Shown one piece after another: positions 4,655 through 7,350 of a stretch of DNA of 7,350 bases. The notes beneath the pieces were generated by a model. The model was not told the DNA's origin. It searched no databases and worked only from the letters and a program-made list of their open reading frames with translations. Origin of the DNA: Micrococcaceae bacterium (GTDB taxonomy: Bacteria > Actinomycetota > Actinomycetes > Actinomycetales > Micrococcaceae); contig DNHA01000288.1 in assembly GCA_003486025.1 (NCBI GenBank), positions 1,087 through 8,436 of the forward strand, read 5' to 3'. The position numbers were made by a program, and so were the translations under genes. Positions within the stretch are counted from its first letter, which is position 1, and the number at the start of each line of letters is the position of its first letter.

Positions 4655-4906
4655 ATGCTGAATTTCAGTTATGAGGATGCACTAAAGAATTTTTCTAGTT
4701 TGGTCGATAATGTCGTGACCGAACATGCAGTTGTCTCTGTTTCCAGGTCCCCCAAAGAATCAGTTGTCATGCTTTCCAAAGATGATTACGATTCCATTCG
4801 TCAGTCTTCGGTATCGGCTTCGAGCCCCGCTTCATGGAGTTCATCCCCAGCTCCCAGCGCATCCCTTGGACCTCATTTGCATAACTCTTTGGATGACTGG
4901 TTCTAA
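4655..4906 (+). CDS. Phd/YefM-like antitoxin-type protein without a toxin gene
   Basis: An 83-residue protein. Residues 1-50 match the DNA-binding half of Phd/YefM antitoxins: FSYEDALKNFSSLVDNVV (4-21), then a central strand (AVVSVSRSPKESVVMLSKDD, 25-44) and YDSIRQ. In that family this part dimerises and represses its own operon, while the C-terminal half wraps the toxin. Here the usual C-terminal helix (YLLRSP-like in YefM) is absent. Instead, residues 51-75 are mostly Ser, Pro and Ala, and the protein ends in LHNSLDDWF. No YoeB-, Doc- or PIN-like frame follows before the terminator at 4990, nor does one precede it. It may be an orphan antitoxin, a small transcription factor, or an antitoxin whose tail was replaced by a frame change. 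It has a near-perfect ribosome site and is more A/T-rich than its neighbours at its start. Confidence 0.65.
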   Translation: MLNFSYEDALKNFSSLVDNVVTEHAVVSVSRSPKESVVMLSKDDYDSIRQSSVSASSPASWSSSPAPSASLGPHLHNSLDDWF

Positions 4907-4989
4907 GTTTCGACGGAACTCCTGAGCGTGTAGCCGGGAATTGAGTGTTTACATCATTGCGCTGTCCTCAGCCCTTATGCTGGATATTA

Positions 4990-5027
4990 AAAATCCCTGT
5001 CCTCCTGGAAAGGCGGACAGGGATTTT
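4990..5027. terminator. Bidirectional terminator between the Phd/YefM-like gene and ndk
   Basis: AAAATCCCTGTCC (4990-5002) pairs perfectly with 5015-5027 over 13 bp. After a T/C mismatch, CCT/AGG (5004-5006 with 5011-5013) closes a GGAA tetraloop. On the plus strand the stem ends in ATTTT; on the minus strand in ATTTTTAATA. It can stop both the rightward gene and ndk, which converge here. A second small hairpin, GCTCTC/GAGAGC (5029-5034 with 5039-5044), lies between it and the ndk stop. Confidence 0.92.
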
Positions 5028-5057
5028 CGCTCTCGTTGGAGAGCTATATAACGTGGT

Positions 5058-5474
5058 TTACTTGCCGAACCAGATACCGATTTCACGTTCTGCAGACTCG
5101 ACCGAGTCCGAACCATGAACCAGGTTCTGCTGGACCTTCAGGCCCCAGTCGCGGCCGAAGTCACCACGGATGGTGCCCGGAGCTGCACTGGTTGGATCGG
5201 TAGTACCTGCAAGAGAGCGGAAACCGGGGATGACTCCCTGGCCTTCGGCAACAATCGCAACGACTGGACCTGAGAGCATGAACTCCACCAATGGCTCGTA
5301 GAATGGCTTGCCCTCGTGCTCGGCGTAGTGCTCTGCCAGCAGCTCGCGGGAAGCGTTCAGCTGCTGCAGCTGCGCGATGGTGTAACCCTTCGCTTCAATG
5401 CGAGCGAGGATCTGGCCGGTTAGGCCGCGCTTCACACCGTCTGGCTTGACGAGAATGAGAGTACGTTCGGTCAT
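5058..5474 (-). CDS. ndk: Nucleoside diphosphate kinase
   Basis: This cytoplasmic enzyme moves the terminal phosphate of ATP to other nucleoside diphosphates through a phosphohistidine, keeping the NTP and dNTP pools balanced. All 138 residues fit the family. They include the KPDG motif (10-13), Tyr50, Arg86 and Thr92 in FRSLAGTTDPTSA, Arg103 in GTIRGDFG, and the active site NLVHGSDS (117-124) with catalytic His120. The ending SAEREIGIWF is standard. AGAGGT on the minus strand (5486-5481) lies six bases before ATG 5474. It is the last gene of the folC operon, 35 bases after the DUF4233 stop, and runs into the bidirectional terminator. Confidence 0.98.
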   Translation of the reverse strand: MTERTLILVKPDGVKRGLTGQILARIEAKGYTIAQLQQLNASRELLAEHYAEHEGKPFYEPLVEFMLSGPVVAIVAEGQGVIPGFRSLAGTTDPTSAAPGTIRGDFGRDWGLKVQQNLVHGSDSVESAEREIGIWFGK

Positions 5475-5509
5475 GTTTCTACCTCTTCGTTCCTAGATAC
5501 TTTGGATTA

Positions 5510-5944
5510 TTAAGATTCTACGTTTGGGTGCGTGCGGTCCCACTCGGCTTGTGCAGCGGCTCGGCGTTTGTCTTCCACGTCCATTTCGCCGCCCTTCTTC
5601 AGCGCGTACCACCAGCACAGGCCGAAGAAGACCGACAGATAGAACATGTCTACCAAGATGAACCCGGTCAGGAAAAACAGAACCTGAAGGATCCAGCCGA
5701 TGATGTAGCCGGCAGGCTTGCGCAATAGCGCGCAGGTGACGATGCACAATACCGCCATCGCGGCACCCAGGCTCAGCACTACCGCAGGTTCGCCGCGCTT
5801 GAGCCCGAAAGCTGCCAAGGTGACAAAGATGGCGAGAAACGCCTCACAGGTCAATACCGTGGAAGCGAACATCACCTTGGTGGAACGGGGCTTCTTTTTC
5901 ATCCCCGGGCGCCACTCGCGCTGCGCCTTAGTTAACTTGGCCAT
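5510..5944 (-). CDS. DUF4233 family membrane protein
   Basis: A 144-residue protein of unknown function with a basic N-terminus (1-23), about four membrane segments (near 26-47, 53-74, 79-97 and 99-115), and a charged cytoplasmic tail rich in Ala, Arg, Glu and Asp (118-144). It carries the RPGMKKKPRSTK run (12-23) and the GYIIGWILQ...GFILVDMFYLSVFFGLCWWYAL segment (79-115) typical of the actinobacterial DUF4233 family, which is regularly encoded between folC and ndk. Its ATG overlaps the folC stop in TAATG, and GGGAGG lies upstream inside folC, so translation is probably coupled. The conserved position suggests a role linked to folate or nucleotide metabolism or to the envelope, but none is established. 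Confidence 0.85.
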   Translation of the reverse strand: MAKLTKAQREWRPGMKKKPRSTKVMFASTVLTCEAFLAIFVTLAAFGLKRGEPAVVLSLGAAMAVLCIVTCALLRKPAGYIIGWILQVLFFLTGFILVDMFYLSVFFGLCWWYALKKGGEMDVEDKRRAAAQAEWDRTHPNVES

Positions 5945-7299
5945 TAGGAGCTCTGCCCTCCCTTGAGCAGTAGTGAGATTTCGCCCACCAGTGTAATTGA
6001 ACCGGTGACAAGTACGCCTCCGGCAAGGTCATCTCCGGATTCGGCGCGTCCGACGCACCACTCCACAGCGTCTTCAAGATTTTCGGTGACGTGCAGGTCT
6101 TCCTCAGGCCACCCGGCCTCGATAGCCATAGTGGACAGTTCGCCAGCCGGAATTGCGCGTGGCGAAGAGGACTGGGTCAGGCAGAGGTCATCAACCAGGT
6201 CTCCGTACTCTTCACGCATGGTGTAGAGCATCGCTTCGGCGTCCTTTTCCTGCAGGATACCGACCATGAGCACCAAGCGGGAGAAGCCGAAGGATTCTTT
6301 GATTGCTTCCGCGCTGGCTTTGATCCCGTCTGGGTTGTGCCCGGCGTCAACCAAGATGCTCGGTGCGCTGCGCACCAGCTCAAGCCGGCCCGGGCTGGTG
6401 GTGGCGGCAAAGCCATCGCGGACAAGTTCCACGTTGAGTTCGCGTTCACCGCCTCCGAGGAATGCTTCAACGGCAGCCAGCGCAACGACAGCGTTCTGTG
6501 CTTGGTGCGCGCCATAGAGCGGCAGGTAAATCTCGTCGTAACGACCCGCCTGCCCTTCGATGGACAACACCTGTCCGCCAACGCCCATGGTGCGGTCAAT
6601 GAGTTTGAAATCCCTGGTTTCAAAGGCCATGGGAACTTCCAGTTCACGTACCTTGGAAACCAATACCTCGGCCGCGTCTTCTGGCTGCCGGGCAGAGACC
6701 AGGTAACCGCCTGGCTTGAGGATTCCCACCTTTTCTTCGGCGATCAGCTCGGTGGTATCCCCCAGCAGATCCGTATGGTCCAAGGAAATCGGGGTGAATA
6801 CGGACACTTGGGCATCTGCCACATTAGTCGCGTCGGTAATTCCGCCAAGGCCTACCTCCAGCACAACAACTTCCACCGGAACCTCGGCGAAAATCGCGAA
6901 GGCCAGGATGGTCACCGCTTCGAAGTAGGTCAGCCGATTCTCTGATCGTTCGGCAAGTTCCGCGTCGACCAGGTCAAGAAAAGGAGCAATCTCATCCCAG
7001 ACGCGCACGAACGTCTGGTCATCAACTGGTTCCCCGTCAATGCTGATTCGTTCGGTGACCTTCAGCAGATGCGGCGAGGAGTAGCGTCCAACACGGATAT
7101 CGTGCGCCTGCAGCAGCGACTCGATCATCCGCGCGGTGGAAGTTTTTCCGTTGGTACCGGTGATGTGTATCACCGGCGCAGCTTTTTGCGGCTCCCCCAG
7201 GATTTCCATGGCACGGAACATCGGGTCCATGCGTGGTTCGATCTTGTTTTCTGGCGCACGAGCCAGCAGCTGGGCGTAGACGCGCTCTAGATCACTCAT
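5944..7299 (-). CDS. folC: Bifunctional folylpolyglutamate synthase/dihydrofolate synthase
   Basis: This cytoplasmic ATP-dependent ligase joins glutamate to dihydropteroate and then adds further glutamates to reduced folates. It is a Mur-ligase superfamily member of 451 residues, the usual length. The P-loop TGTNGKTST is at 47-55, the folate-binding YSSPHL at 73-78, LEVGLGGITDATN at 147-159, and HTDLLG at 175-180. AEEKVGILKPGG (187-198) contains Lys190, which is normally carbamylated. The C-terminal domain has the SPGRLE linker (302-307), VDAGHNPDG (317-325), TQSSSPRA (375-382) and the closing VTGSITLVGE (431-440). ATG 7299 overlaps the stop of the upstream gene in ATGA, which fixes the start and suggests coupling. 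The stop overlaps the DUF4233 start by one base. Confidence 0.97.
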   Translation of the reverse strand: MSDLERVYAQLLARAPENKIEPRMDPMFRAMEILGEPQKAAPVIHITGTNGKTSTARMIESLLQAHDIRVGRYSSPHLLKVTERISIDGEPVDDQTFVRVWDEIAPFLDLVDAELAERSENRLTYFEAVTILAFAIFAEVPVEVVVLEVGLGGITDATNVADAQVSVFTPISLDHTDLLGDTTELIAEEKVGILKPGGYLVSARQPEDAAEVLVSKVRELEVPMAFETRDFKLIDRTMGVGGQVLSIEGQAGRYDEIYLPLYGAHQAQNAVVALAAVEAFLGGGERELNVELVRDGFAATTSPGRLELVRSAPSILVDAGHNPDGIKASAEAIKESFGFSRLVLMVGILQEKDAEAMLYTMREEYGDLVDDLCLTQSSSPRAIPAGELSTMAIEAGWPEEDLHVTENLEDAVEWCVGRAESGDDLAGGVLVTGSITLVGEISLLLKGGQSS

Positions 7300-7350
7300 A
7301 CGGTGCGCTCCACTTCAATTTTCGTTTCAACCTGTGACTGGTCAATGACC
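7296..7350 (-). CDS. C-terminal end of the gene upstream of folC, probably an aminoacyl-tRNA synthetase (ileS) (partial)
   Basis: On the minus strand the last 17 sense codons before TGA (7298-7296) read VIDQSQVETKIEVERTV. The stop overlaps the folC ATG as ATGA, showing a tightly coupled operon. In Micrococcaceae the gene before folC is usually ileS, whose C-terminus ends in a short strand of this kind, while valS occupies this place in other Actinobacteria. The tail is too short to prove identity; the assignment rests on gene order. Confidence 0.6.
   Translation of the reverse strand, partial: VIDQSQVETKIEVERTV

Noticed and set aside
4907..4989. Remnant of a YoeB- or Doc-type toxin gene after the antitoxin-like gene
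   Set aside because: The 83 bases up to the terminator contain no frame with toxin-like residues in any reading.
6091..6945. 284-codon plus-strand open frame opposite folC
   Set aside because: It lies fully antisense to a complete, motif-rich folC gene and its protein has no recognisable domain. Long antisense frames are common opposite G/C-biased codons.

Overview
The window looks like chromosomal DNA of a high-GC Gram-positive bacterium of the Micrococcaceae (Arthrobacter/Glutamicibacter type). This rests on the minus-strand order [probable ileS]-folC-DUF4233-ndk, the ndk and folC sequences, the mostly G/C third codon positions, and the mix of GTG/ATG starts with strong AGGAGG-like ribosome sites. 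The genus is an inference; no rRNA or other marker is present.

Layout. Positions 1-106 (minus) appear to hold the first 35 codons of a very basic protein of unknown function. Positions 107-542 have no convincing large gene, but they contain several nested inverted repeats and one small open frame (375-491) with a good ribosome site. On the plus strand follow a VKOR-family membrane protein (543-1223), an overlapping small membrane protein of the DUF2809 type (1207-1611), a RimJ/RimL-type GNAT acetyltransferase (1758-2342) closed by a strong terminator, an AI-2E-family membrane permease (2539-3828) closed by another terminator, and a second GNAT acetyltransferase (start placed at GTG 3902, end 4432). 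A 222-base regulatory-looking gap leads to a small Phd/YefM-like antitoxin-type protein (4655-4906) with no toxin gene beside it. A terminator hairpin with T-runs on both sides (4990-5027) separates the plus-strand half from the minus-strand operon ndk (5058-5474), DUF4233 membrane protein (5510-5944), folC (5944-7299) and the tail of the gene before it (7296-7350).

How the genes fit together. The right-hand block is a housekeeping operon: folC makes and polyglutamates folates, ndk balances nucleoside triphosphates, and the genes are joined by ATGA and TAATG overlaps that suggest translational coupling. The left-hand block is accessory: a disulfide-forming membrane enzyme, a small membrane protein, two acetyltransferases and a permease, mostly as separate transcription units with their own terminators.

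The least ordinary points are: a perfect 16-bp hairpin inside the coding start of the DUF2809 gene; a terminator that occupies what a naive reading would take as the N-terminus of the second acetyltransferase; an orphan YefM-like DNA-binding protein with a Ser/Pro-rich tail that also reads well in another frame; and a structured stretch at 188-338 upstream of a small basic ORF. I see no CRISPR array, insertion sequence, tRNA or rRNA gene, and no clear multi-gene defence or biosynthetic system.
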